A DNA stretch of 64,000 nt from Salinisphaera shabanensis E1L3A (GCF_000215955.2 NZ_AFNV02000007.1:84770-148769); one strand, 5' to 3'. Numbered from the stretch's first letter, positions 47,134 through 58,194 are shown. Numbers and translations are program-made. The notes: generated by a model from the letters alone, not told the origin.

Positions 47134-48540
47134 ATGGCCAATAAGTCCGACCGTAAAGACCGGAAGCCGCTCAAACTCAAGACCGGTTCCTTCGACCGCA
47201 ATGCGGCGATGGCCCGTATGGGGGTAATGGCCGGCGCCTCATTTGCCGGTCATACGCTCGGTAACATGTTTCGCAGCAAGGAAGGCAAGGAACGGCGCAA
47301 CCGCGAGTTCTACGTCAAGCAGGCCCAGTTTCTGGCCGACGAGTTGGGTCAGCTCAAAGGCAGCGTAATGAAGGTCGGCCAGATGTTGTCGGTCTACGGC
47401 CAGTATTTCATGCCGCCCGAGGCGATCGAGGTTCTGCGTAGCCTGCAGGACGACAGCCCGCCCGTGGCCTGGGGAGAATTACAGCCGGTCGTCGCCGAGC
47501 GTCTGGGCAAGAAGCGTCTTGCCGAGCTGGAAATCGATCCCGAGCCGATGGCAGCCGCTTCGCTCGGTCAGGTCCATCGCGCCACGCGTAAGTCGGATGG
47601 GCTCGAGCTGTGCGTGAAGATTCAGTATCCGCGCCTGGCAGATGCGATCGATAGCGATATCCGCACGCTCACCCAGATCGTGCGTCTGGCGCGACTCGTG
47701 CCCAAGGGCATGGAGCTCAATGCGATCATGGAAGAGGTGCGCGAGATGATCTACCGCGAGGTGGATTACGACCGCGAGCTGCGCATGACCCGCGAGTTCT
47801 CCACGCGCCTGGAAGGCGACGACCGGTATGTCGTGCCGCAGGTCTTTCCCGAATATTCGACCGAAACCGTGCTGGTGACCTCTTACGAGGCCGCACATCA
47901 TGTTCAGAGCGAGACGGTTCAGAATCTCGACCAGCCGCGCCGCGATGCACTCGGTAAGAGTGCGTTGGATCTGTTCTTTCGCGAGTTCTTCGTCTGGGGC
48001 ATCGTGCAGACGGACCCGCACTTCGGTAATTACAAGATCCGCCTGCGAGACGAGGGTCCGGACCAGATGGTGCTGCTGGATTTCGGCGCCACGCGCGAGT
48101 TCGCACCGCGCTTTCTCGGCTCTTACTACGATGTCGTGACAGGCGCGTTCGAGAAAGACGCCAAGCGTTTGATCGACGGCGCAATCGGCATCAATCTGTT
48201 ACGGCGCGATTCGCCCCAACATGTGTTCGACGCGTTCGCCAAGGTCGGCATGCTCATGATCGAGCCGTTTTCCGACGATGCGCCCGATGAGCTGACCACG
48301 CCGGATGGCGCTTATCGTTGGGGCGAATCCGATTTGCCGTTCCGGGTTTCCCGTGCGGTATCGGACGCTGCGATCTCGCGCTGGTTCCGGATTCCGCCGC
48401 GCGAGATCGTGTTCCTGCATCGACGCATGGGCGGCGTGTTCGTGCTGCTGGCCGTACTCGACGCCGAGATCGACGCACGCGATATGCTGGCAAGCTATCT
48501 TTACCGCGAAACAGAAGTCGATCCGGAGCGTGCCGGCTGA
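47134..48540 (+). CDS. ABC1/UbiB-family protein kinase-like ATPase
   Basis: This is an atypical kinase of the ABC1/AarF/UbiB family, 468 residues. The KxGQ motif appears as LKGSVMKVGQMLS near residue 73-85, the Ala-rich loop as PMAAASLGQVHRA near 143-155, the lysine as CVKIQYP near 165, and the catalytic DPHFGNYKIR and LLDFGATRE near 289 and 311. Members support ubiquinone synthesis or quinone/lipid handling. Unlike UbiB it has no C-terminal membrane helices. DUF2505 and DUF2970 genes follow on the same strand and may be co-transcribed. Confidence 0.85.
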   Translation: MANKSDRKDRKPLKLKTGSFDRNAAMARMGVMAGASFAGHTLGNMFRSKEGKERRNREFYVKQAQFLADELGQLKGSVMKVGQMLSVYGQYFMPPEAIEVLRSLQDDSPPVAWGELQPVVAERLGKKRLAELEIDPEPMAAASLGQVHRATRKSDGLELCVKIQYPRLADAIDSDIRTLTQIVRLARLVPKGMELNAIMEEVREMIYREVDYDRELRMTREFSTRLEGDDRYVVPQVFPEYSTETVLVTSYEAAHHVQSETVQNLDQPRRDALGKSALDLFFREFFVWGIVQTDPHFGNYKIRLRDEGPDQMVLLDFGATREFAPRFLGSYYDVVTGAFEKDAKRLIDGAIGINLLRRDSPQHVFDAFAKVGMLMIEPFSDDAPDELTTPDGAYRWGESDLPFRVSRAVSDAAISRWFRIPPREIVFLHRRMGGVFVLLAVLDAEIDARDMLASYLYRETEVDPERAG

Positions 48541-48585
48541 TATGCCATCTTTACGCGCCGAGATTCATCCAAAGGAAACGCATAA

Positions 48586-49086
48586 ATGAAGTTCGAGGAA
48601 ACCTTCGATTTCGACCACTCGGTCGAAACGGTGATGAATATGTTCACCGACGAGACTTATTTTCTGGCCAAGTACGAGCGCATGGGCGGTCGCAAACCCG
48701 AGCTCGTGAACTGCGACAAGAAGGATGATCATTTTTCGATCACCGTGCGTCACGCGCTTGATGCCAGCAAACTCTCGTTTCCCGAGATCATTCAAAAGCG
48801 CATCGGCGATCGCCTCATGCTGCGTCAGACCGATGCCTGGGATATTCCGCGCCAGAGCGGCCGGATTGATATCGATATCGAAAAAACGCCCGTTGATATC
48901 AAGATCGATATGCGTCTGACCGACGACTCCGGTAAGGCACGCCTGAAGCTGGCCTTTGATATCGATGCCCAGGTGCCGTTGCTCGGTTCCAAGATCGAGA
49001 AAGCGATCGCCGGGCCGATTACGCAACGCTTCAAGCACGATATGAAGATTTCCAACAAGATGGCCGGCGATTATGCCGCGTCGTAA
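48586..49086 (+). CDS. DUF2505 domain protein
   Basis: The 166-residue product matches DUF2505, a family with a likely SRPBCC/START fold that binds a hydrophobic ligand. It opens MKFEETFDFDHSVETVMNMF, continues with a run of alternating beta-like segments, and ends with a long helix GSKIEKAIAGPITQRFKHDMKISNKM. No signal peptide or catalytic motif is visible. AAGGAA stands eight bases before the ATG. It lies 45 bases after the ABC1 kinase gene; a shared role in lipid or quinone handling is a guess from position. Confidence 0.75.
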   Translation: MKFEETFDFDHSVETVMNMFTDETYFLAKYERMGGRKPELVNCDKKDDHFSITVRHALDASKLSFPEIIQKRIGDRLMLRQTDAWDIPRQSGRIDIDIEKTPVDIKIDMRLTDDSGKARLKLAFDIDAQVPLLGSKIEKAIAGPITQRFKHDMKISNKMAGDYAAS

Positions 49087-49089
49087 TTC

Positions 49090-49329
49090 ATGAGCGACGA
49101 GCCCCGATCCAAACATGACAGCGGGCACGACGAACGTCGGCCGCCGACACTGTGGCAGAGCTGGATGAGCGTGCTCGCTGCATTCTTTGGCGTGCAGTCG
49201 AGCGAGAACCGCGAGCGCGACTTCACCCGCGGCAAGGCCAGCCATTTCATCCTGCTAGGGGTCGTTGCGACTGTGCTGCTCGTTGTGTTGCTCGTCGGCC
49301 TCGTGAAGCTCGCGACCTCCGTCGCGTGA
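49090..49329 (+). CDS. DUF2970 small membrane protein
   Basis: This is a 79-residue protein with one C-terminal membrane helix (residues about 53-75). The segment LWQSWMSVLAAFFGVQS, then RERDFTRGKASHFILLG, is the DUF2970 pattern. The first 20 residues are hydrophilic and variable. It starts three bases after the DUF2505 stop, so both are translated from one message. Function is unknown. Confidence 0.8.
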   Translation: MSDEPRSKHDSGHDERRPPTLWQSWMSVLAAFFGVQSSENRERDFTRGKASHFILLGVVATVLLVVLLVGLVKLATSVA

Positions 49330-49356
49330 TCGAGCACTTCGTTTGTAAAGCAGGCG

Positions 49357-51984
49357 TCAGCGCTTGTCGTGCTGAGCGGCCAGACGTTTGAAGCGGTAAA
49401 GCAGCTCCAGGGCTTCGCGCGGGGTGAGTTCGTCGCAGTCGAGTTCGGCCAGTGCCTCGTGTATTGGATCGGGTTCGACTTGTGTCTTCTCGGCCGGCGC
49501 GGGCTCGAACAGGCCAAGCTGCGGACCGGATTGTTCGCGTGACTGGGCTTCCAGTTCGGCCAAGTGCTTTTCAGCCTGGCGTATCACCACACGCGGCACG
49601 CCGGCAAGCGAGGCGACCTGCAGCCCGAAACTGCGCGAGGCCGGCCCCGGACGAATGGCGTGCAGAAACACGAGTTTCTGTTCGCCGCCGCTGTTGTAGT
49701 CGGCCACCTCGAAATGCGCATTCCGGCTGGCTGGCCAATCCTCGGCCAGTTGGGTCAACTCGAAATAATGGGTCGCGAACAACGTATAGGCGCGGTTATG
49801 GCGTGCGAGGCGTTCAGCGACTGCGCGCGCCAGTGCCAGGCCATCGTAAGTCGACGTGCCACGCCCGATTTCGTCGAGCAGCACCAGCGATCGTTCGGTG
49901 GCGTGGTGGAGAATCTGTGCGGTCTCGCTCATTTCCACCATGAACGTGGATTGACCCGCAGATAGATCGTCGCCAGCGCCGATGCGCGTGAAGATACGAT
50001 CGAGCGGGCCGATGGTTGCTGCCTCTGCCGGCACGAAACTGCCGATATGGGTAAGCAGCACGATCAGCGCGGTCTGGCGCATATAGGTCGATTTGCCGCC
50101 CATATTGGGCCCGGTGATCAACAGCAGCCGGCAATCGTCATCGAGCTGCGTGTCGTTGGCCACGAACGGCGTGTCGGAAAAATGCTCGACTACGGGATGG
50201 CGCCCGCCGGTGATATGCACGCCGGGCGTGTCGGTCAGCGTCGGCGCGATCCAGTGATAGTCGAGCGCGCAGCGCGACAGTGCACACAGCACATCGAGAC
50301 TGGCCAGGCCCGCTGCGATCGCCTGCAATTTCGGCAGATAGGCGGCCAGGCTTTCCACGAGCTCTGTATAGAGCGCTTTTTCCCGGGCGAGCGCGCGTTC
50401 GCGCGCCGACAATACCTGGTCCTCGAACTTTTTGAGTTCGGGCGTGATATAGCGCTCGACCGCCTTGAGCGTCTGGCGGCGCTGGTAATCGATGGGCGCC
50501 GCATCGGCATGCACGCGCCCCATTTCGATGTAATAGCCGTGCACGCGGTTGTAGCCGACCTTGAGTGTATCCACGCCGGTGCGTTCGCGTTCGCGCAGTT
50601 CCAGATCGGCCAGATAGCCGTCGGCGTTGGCCGAGAGATCGCGCAACTCGTCGAGCGTTTCGTCGTAGCCAGCGGCGATCACGCCGCCGTCACGAACGAC
50701 GACCGGCGGCTCGGCGACCACGGCACGCTCGAGCAGCGCTCGTACCTCGTCGGCTGGGTCGATCTGTTCGTGCAGTGCCGCCAGCAGCGGCGCGTCGAGA
50801 TCGGCCAGGGTGCGGCGGACCGCCGGCAGGGCAGTGAGCGCGCGGTTCAGTCCCGACAGATCGCGCGGGCGCGCCGAGGCGAGCGCGATACGGGTGGCGA
50901 TACGCTCGACATCCGGTATCTCCTTGAGCCGCTCGCTCAGCCCGGCATGACTGCCCGACAGCAGCGTTTCGATCGCCAGATGGCGATGGCGCAGGATATC
51001 GAAATTGCGCAGTGGTTCGGCCAGCCAGCGGCGCAAGGCGCGTGCACCCATCGGCGTGGCACAGCGATCCAACAAGCCGACCAGGCTGTGGCGGGTATCT
51101 CCAGAGGCGCTGCGTTCGATCTCCAGATTGCGCCGTGTGGATGCGTCGAGCACGAGCGTGTCGGTGACCGCATAGGTGCGCAGGCTCTTGATATGCGAAA
51201 GGGCGGCTTGCTGGGTCGCCTCGACATAGTCGATGAGCGCGCCGGCTGCCGCGATCGCACGCGGCAGATCGGCACAGCCAAACGCATCCAGCTGGGCCAC
51301 TTCGAAGAAGCCTTCCAGGCGCCGGCGTGCGCTGATCGCATCGAACAGCCAGCTCGGTCGACGTGTCAGGGCGATGCCCTCAACCGGGAGTTCTAACGTG
51401 GATTGTTCACTGACCACGATTTCGGCCGGATCCAGGCGCGCAAGTTCAGCGGCCAAGGCGGTTTCATCGGCCACTTCGGTCACCGCGAAATCGCCGCGCG
51501 CCAGTTCGAGTACCGCGATACCGATCGCGCGCTTGGCGGGCGCGATCGCCACGATCAGATTGGCGCGCCGTGCATCCAGCAGGGCGTCGTCGGTCACGGT
51601 ACCGGGCGTGACCACGCGAACCACTTCGCGCTTGACCGGGCCTTTGCTTGCGCCCGGGGCCTCGAGCTGCTCGCAGATCGCGATCGATTCGCCCTTCGCG
51701 ATCAGGCGGGCCAGATATTGCTCGGCGGCGTGATAGGGCACGCCGGCCATCGGAATCGAGCGTCCGGCGGATTCGCCGCGGGCAGTAAGTGTGATATCGA
51801 GCAGCTCGGCGGCGCGGTGGGCATCGTCGAAGAACAGCTCGTAGAAATCGCCCATGCGGTAGAACAACAGCATGTGCGGATAATCCGCCTTGATGCCGAG
51901 ATATTGACGCATCATCGGGGTATGCGCGGCGTACTCGTGCGCTGTGCCGTCGGTGCGCGATTCGGTGCTGGGGCGTGCGCTCAT
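49357..51984 (-). CDS. mutS: DNA mismatch repair protein MutS
   Basis: MutS recognises mismatches as a dimer and recruits MutL. The 875-residue protein has the mismatch-binding Phe-x-Glu in [13 protein letters not shown] near residue 45, the connector and lever domains, and the ATPase with [15 protein letters not shown] near 620, Walker B in [20 protein letters not shown] near 690 and the [12 protein letters not shown] signature near 730. The C-terminal clamp-binding region is present. The ATG used is the first that fits; a TTG 33 bases upstream would add eleven non-conserved residues. It is convergent with DUF2970 and divergent from pncC. Confidence 0.96.
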   Translation of the reverse strand: MSARPSTESRTDGTAHEYAAHTPMMRQYLGIKADYPHMLLFYRMGDFYELFFDDAHRAAELLDITLTARGESAGRSIPMAGVPYHAAEQYLARLIAKGESIAICEQLEAPGASKGPVKREVVRVVTPGTVTDDALLDARRANLIVAIAPAKRAIGIAVLELARGDFAVTEVADETALAAELARLDPAEIVVSEQSTLELPVEGIALTRRPSWLFDAISARRRLEGFFEVAQLDAFGCADLPRAIAAAGALIDYVEATQQAALSHIKSLRTYAVTDTLVLDASTRRNLEIERSASGDTRHSLVGLLDRCATPMGARALRRWLAEPLRNFDILRHRHLAIETLLSGSHAGLSERLKEIPDVERIATRIALASARPRDLSGLNRALTALPAVRRTLADLDAPLLAALHEQIDPADEVRALLERAVVAEPPVVVRDGGVIAAGYDETLDELRDLSANADGYLADLELRERERTGVDTLKVGYNRVHGYYIEMGRVHADAAPIDYQRRQTLKAVERYITPELKKFEDQVLSARERALAREKALYTELVESLAAYLPKLQAIAAGLASLDVLCALSRCALDYHWIAPTLTDTPGVHITGGRHPVVEHFSDTPFVANDTQLDDDCRLLLITGPNMGGKSTYMRQTALIVLLTHIGSFVPAEAATIGPLDRIFTRIGAGDDLSAGQSTFMVEMSETAQILHHATERSLVLLDEIGRGTSTYDGLALARAVAERLARHNRAYTLFATHYFELTQLAEDWPASRNAHFEVADYNSGGEQKLVFLHAIRPGPASRSFGLQVASLAGVPRVVIRQAEKHLAELEAQSREQSGPQLGLFEPAPAEKTQVEPDPIHEALAELDCDELTPREALELLYRFKRLAAQHDKR

Positions 51985-52236
51985 GAAGCAGTCTGTATCC
52001 GTGAACAAGCAGGGCAACGGCCCGATTGGCCGCAGCCCGCAATTGTAGACGCCCGACAGATTGCTCGCAGAATGAGCGATTGCATGACCCGGGACAGCGG
52101 CGCGATGCGGACTGCCCGAACGGGGCGGTTCGCGCTCAAGGTCGCGCTTGAGTCGCCGTTTCAGCCGCGCTTTTATTTATTTGTCGATACCGGCGTGTGT
52201 CCGCAAATCGGGACTAGTTTTAGGCATAATAGCGCC

Positions 52237-52746
52237 ATGACCGTAACTTACGACGCTCACCATTCGATCGCATCGCTCGTCGATCAGCTTGCGACGCTTC
52301 TGCCCGGCCGCGGCGAGACCTTGGCTACGTCCGAATCCTGTACGGGTGGCATGATCGCGGCCGCGTGTACCGATCGGGCCGGCAGTTCTGAATGGTTCGA
52401 GCGCGGTTTCGTCACGTATTCCAACGCCGCCAAACGCGACAGCCTGGGCGTCGATGCCGAATTGCTCGAACGCTACGGCGCGGTCAGCGAGGCCGTGGTT
52501 GCCGCCATGCTCGAGGGCACGCTCTCGCATAGTCTGGCCGACTGGGCCATTGCGGTATCCGGCGTTGCCGGGCCGGGCGGGGGCAGTGACGACAAACCGG
52601 TGGGTACCGTATTCATTGGCTGGATGGAGCGGGACCGGGCGCCCGAGGTGATCCGCTATCAATTCGAGGGTACGCGCGACGAAGTACGCTGCCAGAGCGT
52701 GGTCGCGGCTCTTGTCGGTTTGCGCGAACGTGCCGACGCCGGCTGA
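52237..52746 (+). CDS. pncC: Nicotinamide-nucleotide amidohydrolase (CinA C-terminal domain)
   Basis: The enzyme deamidates NMN to NaMN in the pyridine nucleotide cycle. The 169-residue stand-alone product is a CinA C-terminal domain: TSESCTGGMIAAACTDRAGSS near residue 30-50, FVTYSNAAKRDSLGV near 60, and VSGVAGPGGGSDDKPVGTVFIG near 107-128. In gammaproteobacteria pncC lies just upstream of recA; here thpR is between them. Confidence 0.93.
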   Translation: MTVTYDAHHSIASLVDQLATLLPGRGETLATSESCTGGMIAAACTDRAGSSEWFERGFVTYSNAAKRDSLGVDAELLERYGAVSEAVVAAMLEGTLSHSLADWAIAVSGVAGPGGGSDDKPVGTVFIGWMERDRAPEVIRYQFEGTRDEVRCQSVVAALVGLRERADAG

Positions 52747-52777
52747 TCGCGCGCGGCAATTGATTGACTAGCGGCGC

Positions 52778-53304
52778 ATGATCGAAGGGGCCAGCCGAAC
52801 GTCGGGCGTGCAGCGTCTGTTCTTCGCGCTGATGCCGCCGGCCGATGTCGCCCGCCGGATTGCGGCGCAGGCCGATACGCTGGAGATAGACGGTCGACCT
52901 GGCGACACAGCGCGGCTGCATCTCACGCTGGCGTTTCTGGGTAAGGTCGAGTCCCATACCTTGGATGACCTTTTCGATACGGCTGCTCGTATCGACTTGC
53001 CCAGGTTCACGCTGGTGCTTGATCGCCTTGGTCTGTTCAGGCGCGCCAGGATTGCGTGGTTCGGACCGTCTCAGGTATCGCCGGTATTGCTGGACTTGGC
53101 AACAAAGCTGGATAAAAATACAGCTCGAGCCATTGAGAAGCACGCTATCGGCCGCATGTCACTATCAGGCGCAAGATCGACTCGGTAGGCTCGGGCGCGA
53201 TCGAACCCATCGAGTGGCCGGTTCGGGATTTTTCGCTGGTTGTTAGCGGCGAAAACGGCCACGCTGGCGCCTATCGCGAACTGCGCCGCTGGCCTCTTTC
53301 CTAG
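52778..53304 (+). CDS. thpR: RNA 2',3'-cyclic phosphodiesterase, interrupted by a one-base frameshift
   Basis: This is a 2H phosphoesterase once called 2'-5' RNA ligase. The first frame starts QRLFFALMPPADVARRI and has the first HxT motif in RLHLTLAFLGKV near residue 48, but runs out in a false tail. The second motif, YRPHVTIRRKID, and the rest to LRRWPLS lie in another frame. One missing C at CAC (about 53142) rejoins them, giving 175 residues, the family length. The region just before the break is unusually AT-rich and holds a LexA-like sequence. The break is probably a sequencing error. Confidence 0.75.
53096..53124 (+). promoter_or_regulatory. Possible SOS-regulated promoter of recA inside thpR
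   Basis: CTGGATAAAAATACAG at 53108-53123 matches the CTGT-N8-ACAG LexA consensus at seven of eight fixed positions with an AT centre. It overlaps the -10 of TTGGCA-N17-TACAGC. It is about 280 bases before recA, further than usual; nothing closer to recA resembles a LexA box. Confidence 0.4.
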
Positions 53305-53402
53305 CCGACCGGTTATGAAATAATGGCTGCGCGCCGGTCATGGCAGTATCGCCTAGGACGAATAGGGCGATCGTATCTACGAACGACAAAGCGACGATAA
53401 TT

Positions 53403-54488
53403 ATGGACGAAGATCGTAAAAAAGCACTGGCAGCCGCACTGAGCCAGATCGAGCGCCAGTTCGGCAAAGGCTCGGTCATGCGCATGGGCGATCAGGACAC
53501 GAGCAATATTCCGTCCATTTCCAGCGGTTCGCTCACCCTGGATATCGCGCTGGGCATTGGCGGTTATCCGCGCGGCCGCGTGATCGAAATCTACGGCCCG
53601 GAATCGTCGGGCAAGACCACGCTCACCCTGCAAGCAATTGCCGAATGCCAGAAGGCTGGCGGCACAGCGGCGTTCATCGACGCCGAGCATGCGCTCGACC
53701 CGACCTATGCCGAAGCCTTGGGCGTAGATATCGAGAACCTGTTGATTTCCCAGCCGGACACCGGCGAGCAAGCGCTTGAAATCGCCGATATGCTCGTGCG
53801 TTCGGCTGCGGTCGATATCGTGGTCATCGACTCGGTAGCCGCGCTCACGCCCAAGGCCGAAATCGAAGGTGAGATGGGTGATTCGCATGTCGGCCTGCAG
53901 GCGCGTCTAATGAGCCAGGCGCTGCGCAAGCTCACCGCCAACATCAAGCGCACCGGCACCACGGTGATGTTCATCAACCAGATCCGTATGAAGATCGGTG
54001 TGATGTTCGGCAGCCCCGAGACGACCACCGGCGGTAACGCGCTGAAGTTCTATGCCTCGGTTCGTCTGGATATTCGCCGTATCGGCGCGATCAAGAAGGG
54101 CGATGAAGTCATCGGCAACGAAACCCGCGTGAAAGTCGTCAAGAACAAGATGGCGCCGCCGTTTCGCAAGGCCGAATTCGAAATTCTCTATGGCGAAGGC
54201 AGCTCGCGCGAAGGCGAGATCATCGACTTGGGCGTGGCCAACAACCTGATCGAAAAGGCCGGCTCCTGGTATTCCTATAACGGCGACCGTGTCGGCCAGG
54301 GCAAGGACAACGCCCGCAATTTCCTCAAGGACAACCCGGAAATCGCTCAGCAGCTGGAAGATTCGCTGCGCGAAAAATTGCTGGCGCCCAAGCGCAAGAA
54401 GAAAGACGAACAGCCCGAGGCCGAGGCCGCTGAAGGCGCGGCGTCGGACGACTTGCTGGGCGCCGCACAAGGTGGCAAGAACAGCTAG
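53403..54488 (+). CDS. recA: Recombinase RecA
   Basis: RecA drives homologous recombination and SOS induction. The 361-residue protein has Walker [14 protein letters not shown] near residue 67, the Walker B region [21 protein letters not shown] near 140-160, the L2 loop [22 protein letters not shown] near 192-213, and a Lys/Glu-rich C-terminal tail. I use the ATG that gives the normal [13 protein letters not shown] start; an in-frame ATG 63 bases upstream adds a non-conserved leader. recX follows 30 bases later. Confidence 0.97.
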   Translation: MDEDRKKALAAALSQIERQFGKGSVMRMGDQDTSNIPSISSGSLTLDIALGIGGYPRGRVIEIYGPESSGKTTLTLQAIAECQKAGGTAAFIDAEHALDPTYAEALGVDIENLLISQPDTGEQALEIADMLVRSAAVDIVVIDSVAALTPKAEIEGEMGDSHVGLQARLMSQALRKLTANIKRTGTTVMFINQIRMKIGVMFGSPETTTGGNALKFYASVRLDIRRIGAIKKGDEVIGNETRVKVVKNKMAPPFRKAEFEILYGEGSSREGEIIDLGVANNLIEKAGSWYSYNGDRVGQGKDNARNFLKDNPEIAQQLEDSLREKLLAPKRKKKDEQPEAEAAEGAASDDLLGAAQGGKNS

Positions 54489-54518
54489 CCCCGCATTGGC
54501 TTGCGCCGTTTTGAAGCG

Positions 54519-54991
54519 ATGATGCAGCAGGACGAGGAGCCGCTCGATCCGCAGGCCGAGCGGCTGGCGATTCGAAAACGGGCCATGGATATGCTCGCGC
54601 GCCGCGAGCATGCGCCGGCCGCGCTGGCGGACAAGCTTGCCAAGCGAGATCACGACCGTGAACAGATTTCGTCAGTCCTCGACGAACTTATCGCGAAGGG
54701 CTGTTGTCGCAGACCCGCTATGCGGATGCCATGGTCGCGTCGCGCGCGGCCCGCGGCGTGGGCCCGGTGCGTATTCGCGCCGAGCTGGCGGCCGTGCAAA
54801 TCGACGACGCCGCGATAGAGCGAGCCCTCGCTGAAACCGAAACGGACTGGAAGGCGCTGGCCGAAGCCGTGCGGGCCAAGCGTTTCGGTGTCGAGCAGCC
54901 CGAAGATTTCCCCGCCAAAGCCAAACAGATGCGTTTCCTGCAGCGCCGAGGCTTCGATATGGATATGCTCAATGCAGCCTTCGACGACTGA
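54519..54991 (+). CDS. recX: Regulatory protein RecX, interrupted by a one-base frameshift
   Basis: RecX caps RecA filaments and limits their growth. The first half reads AIRKRAMDMLARREHAPAALADKLAKR-like helices typical of RecX, and the second half, in another frame, SQTRYADAMVASRAARGVGPVRI and onward to MRFLQRRGFDMDMLNAAFDD. Inserting one C at about 54701 (GGC to GGCC) joins them as AKGLLSQTRY and yields 157 residues, the normal size. An ATG follows directly after the first. The position after recA supports the identity. Confidence 0.85.
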
Positions 54992-55187
54992 TTCGACCTA
55001 GGGCGCATGACCGGTTGGCCCGCTCGAAGAGCGCGGCGCCCGGCAACTGTCCGCACAGATTTTTCTCGACGCCAAGCCTGCGTTCTATACGCTGGCGTGA
55101 ATACCCTCGATTGGATCGGCCAGCGCGGATCCAGTTCACTCGTCGGTTGATTGGTCCCGTTCGAGCTTTCGTCTTAGGAGATACGAG

Positions 55188-55484
55188 ATGAAGATAACCG
55201 CCGAAATCTGTGTTATTCCGATGGGGGTGGGCGTATCGGTGTCTGGCTTTATCGCGGCGTGCCAGCCCATACTCGAAGAAGCCGGCCTCAACCCGATCGT
55301 GCACGCCTATGGCACCAATGTAGAAGGTGAGTGGGACGACGTGTTTGCGGCGTTCAAGCAATGCCATCAGACCATCCATGATCTGGGCGCGCCGCGTGTA
55401 TTCACCACGATCAAGCTGGGCAGCCGCAGCGACCGCGATCAAACCAATCAAGACAAGCTCGATAGCGTACGCGCGCAGCGATGA
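55188..55484 (+). CDS. MTH1187/YqgV-family thiamine-binding protein
   Basis: This is a 98-residue ferredoxin-like protein of the MTH1187 (DUF77) family, members of which bind thiamine and form tetramers. The start AEICVIPMGVGVSVSGFIAACQ, the middle HAYGTNVEGEWDDVF, and the end VFTTIKLGSRSDRDQTNQDKL fit the family throughout. AGGAG lies before the ATG. No thiamine gene is adjacent; the 196 bases before it hold nothing else I can name. Confidence 0.85.
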   Translation: MKITAEICVIPMGVGVSVSGFIAACQPILEEAGLNPIVHAYGTNVEGEWDDVFAAFKQCHQTIHDLGAPRVFTTIKLGSRSDRDQTNQDKLDSVRAQR

Positions 55485-55577
55485 TTGACCATGCCGGTGC
55501 CGGTAGGGCAGGCCGAAAGGCTCTGCTAAACTAGCTCGCTATTTGCTCCCAGCTGACTTTGTAAGAGGCGCCTGCCC

Positions 55578-58194
55578 ATGATGTCCACCAACGCGTTGCG
55601 TGCGCGTTTCGTCGAATATTTCGAACGGCACAAGCATCGATTCGTCGCCTCGAGCAGCCTGGTCCCCGCGTCGGACCCAACCCTGCTGTTCACCAATGCC
55701 GGCATGGTCCCGTTCAAGGATGTGTTTCTCGGCGGCGACAAGCGCGATTACAGCCGCGCGGTGTCGTCGCAGCGCTGTGTGCGTGCTGGCGGCAAGCATA
55801 ACGACCTTGAAAACGTCGGCTATACCGCGCGCCACCACACCTTCTTCGAGATGCTGGGTAACTTCAGTTTCGGGGATTACTTCAAGCGCGACGCCATTCA
55901 TTTCGCCTGGGAATTTCTCACCGTCGAGCTCGGCCTGCCCAAGGACAAACTTTGGGTCACGGTCTACGAGGAAGATGAAGAAGCCGAGCGTATCTGGCTC
56001 GACGAGATCGGCGTGTCGGAAAACACGTTCTCGCGTATCGGTGCCAAGGACAACTTCTGGCAGATGGGCGATACCGGCCCCTGTGGCCCGTGTTCCGAAA
56101 TCTTTTACGATCATGGCGATCACATTGCCGGCGGCCCGCCCGGCACGCCGGAAGAGGACGGCGATCGGTTCGTTGAGATCTGGAATCTCGTGTTCATGCA
56201 GTACGACCGCCAGCCCGATGGCACGATGGTCGATCTGCCCCGGCCCTCGATCGATACCGGCATGGGCCTCGAGCGGATCGCTGCGGTCATGCAGGGTACG
56301 CACGACAACTACGGGATCGATGTTTTCCAGACGTTGATCGCCGCCGCCGCGGACGCGGTAGGCATTGATGCTGCCAAGGCCGAACCGGCCCAGCAGTCCT
56401 CGCTCAAGGTCGTAGCCGATCATATCCGAGCGACTGCGTTTCTGATCACCGATGGCGTGATGCCGTCCAACGAAGGCCGCGGCTATGTGCTGCGCCGGAT
56501 CATGCGGCGCGCGATTCGCCACGGCCACAAGCTGGGCGCGACCGGCACGTTCTTCTACAAACTGGTCGGCCCGCTGGTCGAACTCATGGGCGAAGCGTTC
56601 CCCGAACTGGCCGATTCCAAAGCCCAGATCGAGCGCGTGGTCGAACAGGAAGAGCAGCGCTTCGCGCTCACGCTCGCTCAGGGCCTGCGTATTCTCGAGG
56701 ATGCGATCGGCGCCATGAGCGGCACGGAGATTCCGGGCGAGACGGTTTTCAAGCTCTATGACACCTACGGTTTTCCGGTCGACCTCACCAACGATGTCGC
56801 TCGCGAGCGCGGCCTGACACTCGATACGCGCGGTTTCGATGCCGAAATGTCGGCCCAGCGCGAACGCGCCCGTGCGGCCAGTCAGTTCGGTGCCGACTAT
56901 CACGCCAAGATCGACGTACAGTCGCCGACCGAATTCATCGGCTATACCCAAACCCGGGGCAGCGGCCGGGTCGTGAGCCTGGTACAGGATGAACAGCCGG
57001 TCGATCGCCTGTCAAGCAGGCGACGAGGGCGTGCTGGTGCTCGATTGCACGCCGTTCTACGGTGAATCCGGCGGGCAGTTGGGCGACCGAGGCACAATCG
57101 ATGCCGACGATGCGCGATTCATTGTGACCGACACCCAGAAGCAGAACGGCGTGTTTCTGCACTTCGGGCAAGTCGAATCCGGCGAATTCGTCGCCGGCGC
57201 GGCGGTCGATGCGGTGGTCGATACCGACCGTCGGCAGGCGATCGAGCTCAACCATACGGCCACCCATTTGTTGCATGCGGCCTTGCGTGAAACGCTGGGT
57301 ACCCATGTGCGTCAGAAAGGTTCGATGGTTGCGCCCGATCGGTTGCGTTTCGACTTTGCCCACTTCGAATCGGTGACGCCGGAGACGCTCGCCGATATCG
57401 AAGCGCAAGTGAATGCGCGCGTACGCGAGAATATCCAAGGCCAGTTCTATACTCGCAGCTATGACGACGCGATCGCCGAAGGCGCGCTCGCGTTCTTTGG
57501 CGAAAAGTATGGCGATGAGGTGCGTGTCGTGCGCTTCGGTGACTATTCGGTCGAGCTGTGCGGCGGCACTCATGTGCCGGCCAGCGGCGCAATCGGTCTG
57601 GTCAAGATCACCGAAGAACGGGGTGTGGCCGCAGGCGTGCGACGTCTGGAGGCGGTGACCGGCGCGCATGCGCTCAAATGGGTACAGGACACGATGGCCC
57701 GCGAAATTCGTGTGGCATCGCGTCTAAAGGCCGCGCCGGCAGAAGTCGAAGACAAGCTCGATCGCATGCTCGAACGCGTCGCTGGGCTGGAAAAACAGCT
57801 CGATCAGGCCAACCAGAAGCTGGCTGCCAGCCAGGGTGATGATCTGGCCGACGCCGCGCGTGAGATAGGTGGTGCGCAGGTCGTGGTCCGGCGCATGGAC
57901 GGTGCCGATCGCAAGGTGTTGCGCGATACGGTCGATGCGCTCAAGAACAAGCTCGACAATGCCGTGGTCGTACTCGGCGCGGCCACCGACGGCAAGGTCG
58001 CGCTGATTGCCGGCGTGAACAAGAGCCAAAACAAGGCGCTGCCGGCGGGCGATCTGGTCAACTTCGTCGCCGAGCAGGTTGGCGGCAAAGGCGGCGGTCG
58101 ACCCGACATGGCCCAGGCGGGCGGCAGCGACGCCGGCAAGCTCGATGACGCACTGGAAAGCGTTTACGGTTGGATCGAGCAGCGACTCGGGTAA
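55578..58194 (+). CDS. alaS: Alanyl-tRNA synthetase, interrupted by a one-base frameshift
   Basis: The enzyme charges and proofreads tRNA-Ala. The class II core (about 1-250) shows [31 protein letters not shown] and the motif 3 region [14 protein letters not shown]. The editing domain has [16 protein letters not shown] and later [13 protein letters not shown] with the zinc-binding Cys and His, and the C-Ala domain ends [13 protein letters not shown] and onward. The frame breaks at 57014-57015: CTGTCAAGCAGG should read CTGTCAGCAGG. Removing one A gives 871 residues, the normal size. Since alaS is essential, the extra A is almost surely a sequencing error. Confidence 0.92.

Noticed and set aside
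51985..52017. Upstream TTG start for mutS
   Set aside because: It would add eleven residues that do not resemble MutS N-termini, and no ribosome site precedes it.
50047..52236. Long plus-strand frames opposite mutS
   Set aside because: MutS is unambiguous on the minus strand. Only the last part of one of these frames, from 52237, is a real gene (pncC).
53305..53402. LexA box directly before recA
   Set aside because: No CTGT-N8-ACAG or near match occurs in these 98 bases. The only candidate is the one inside thpR.
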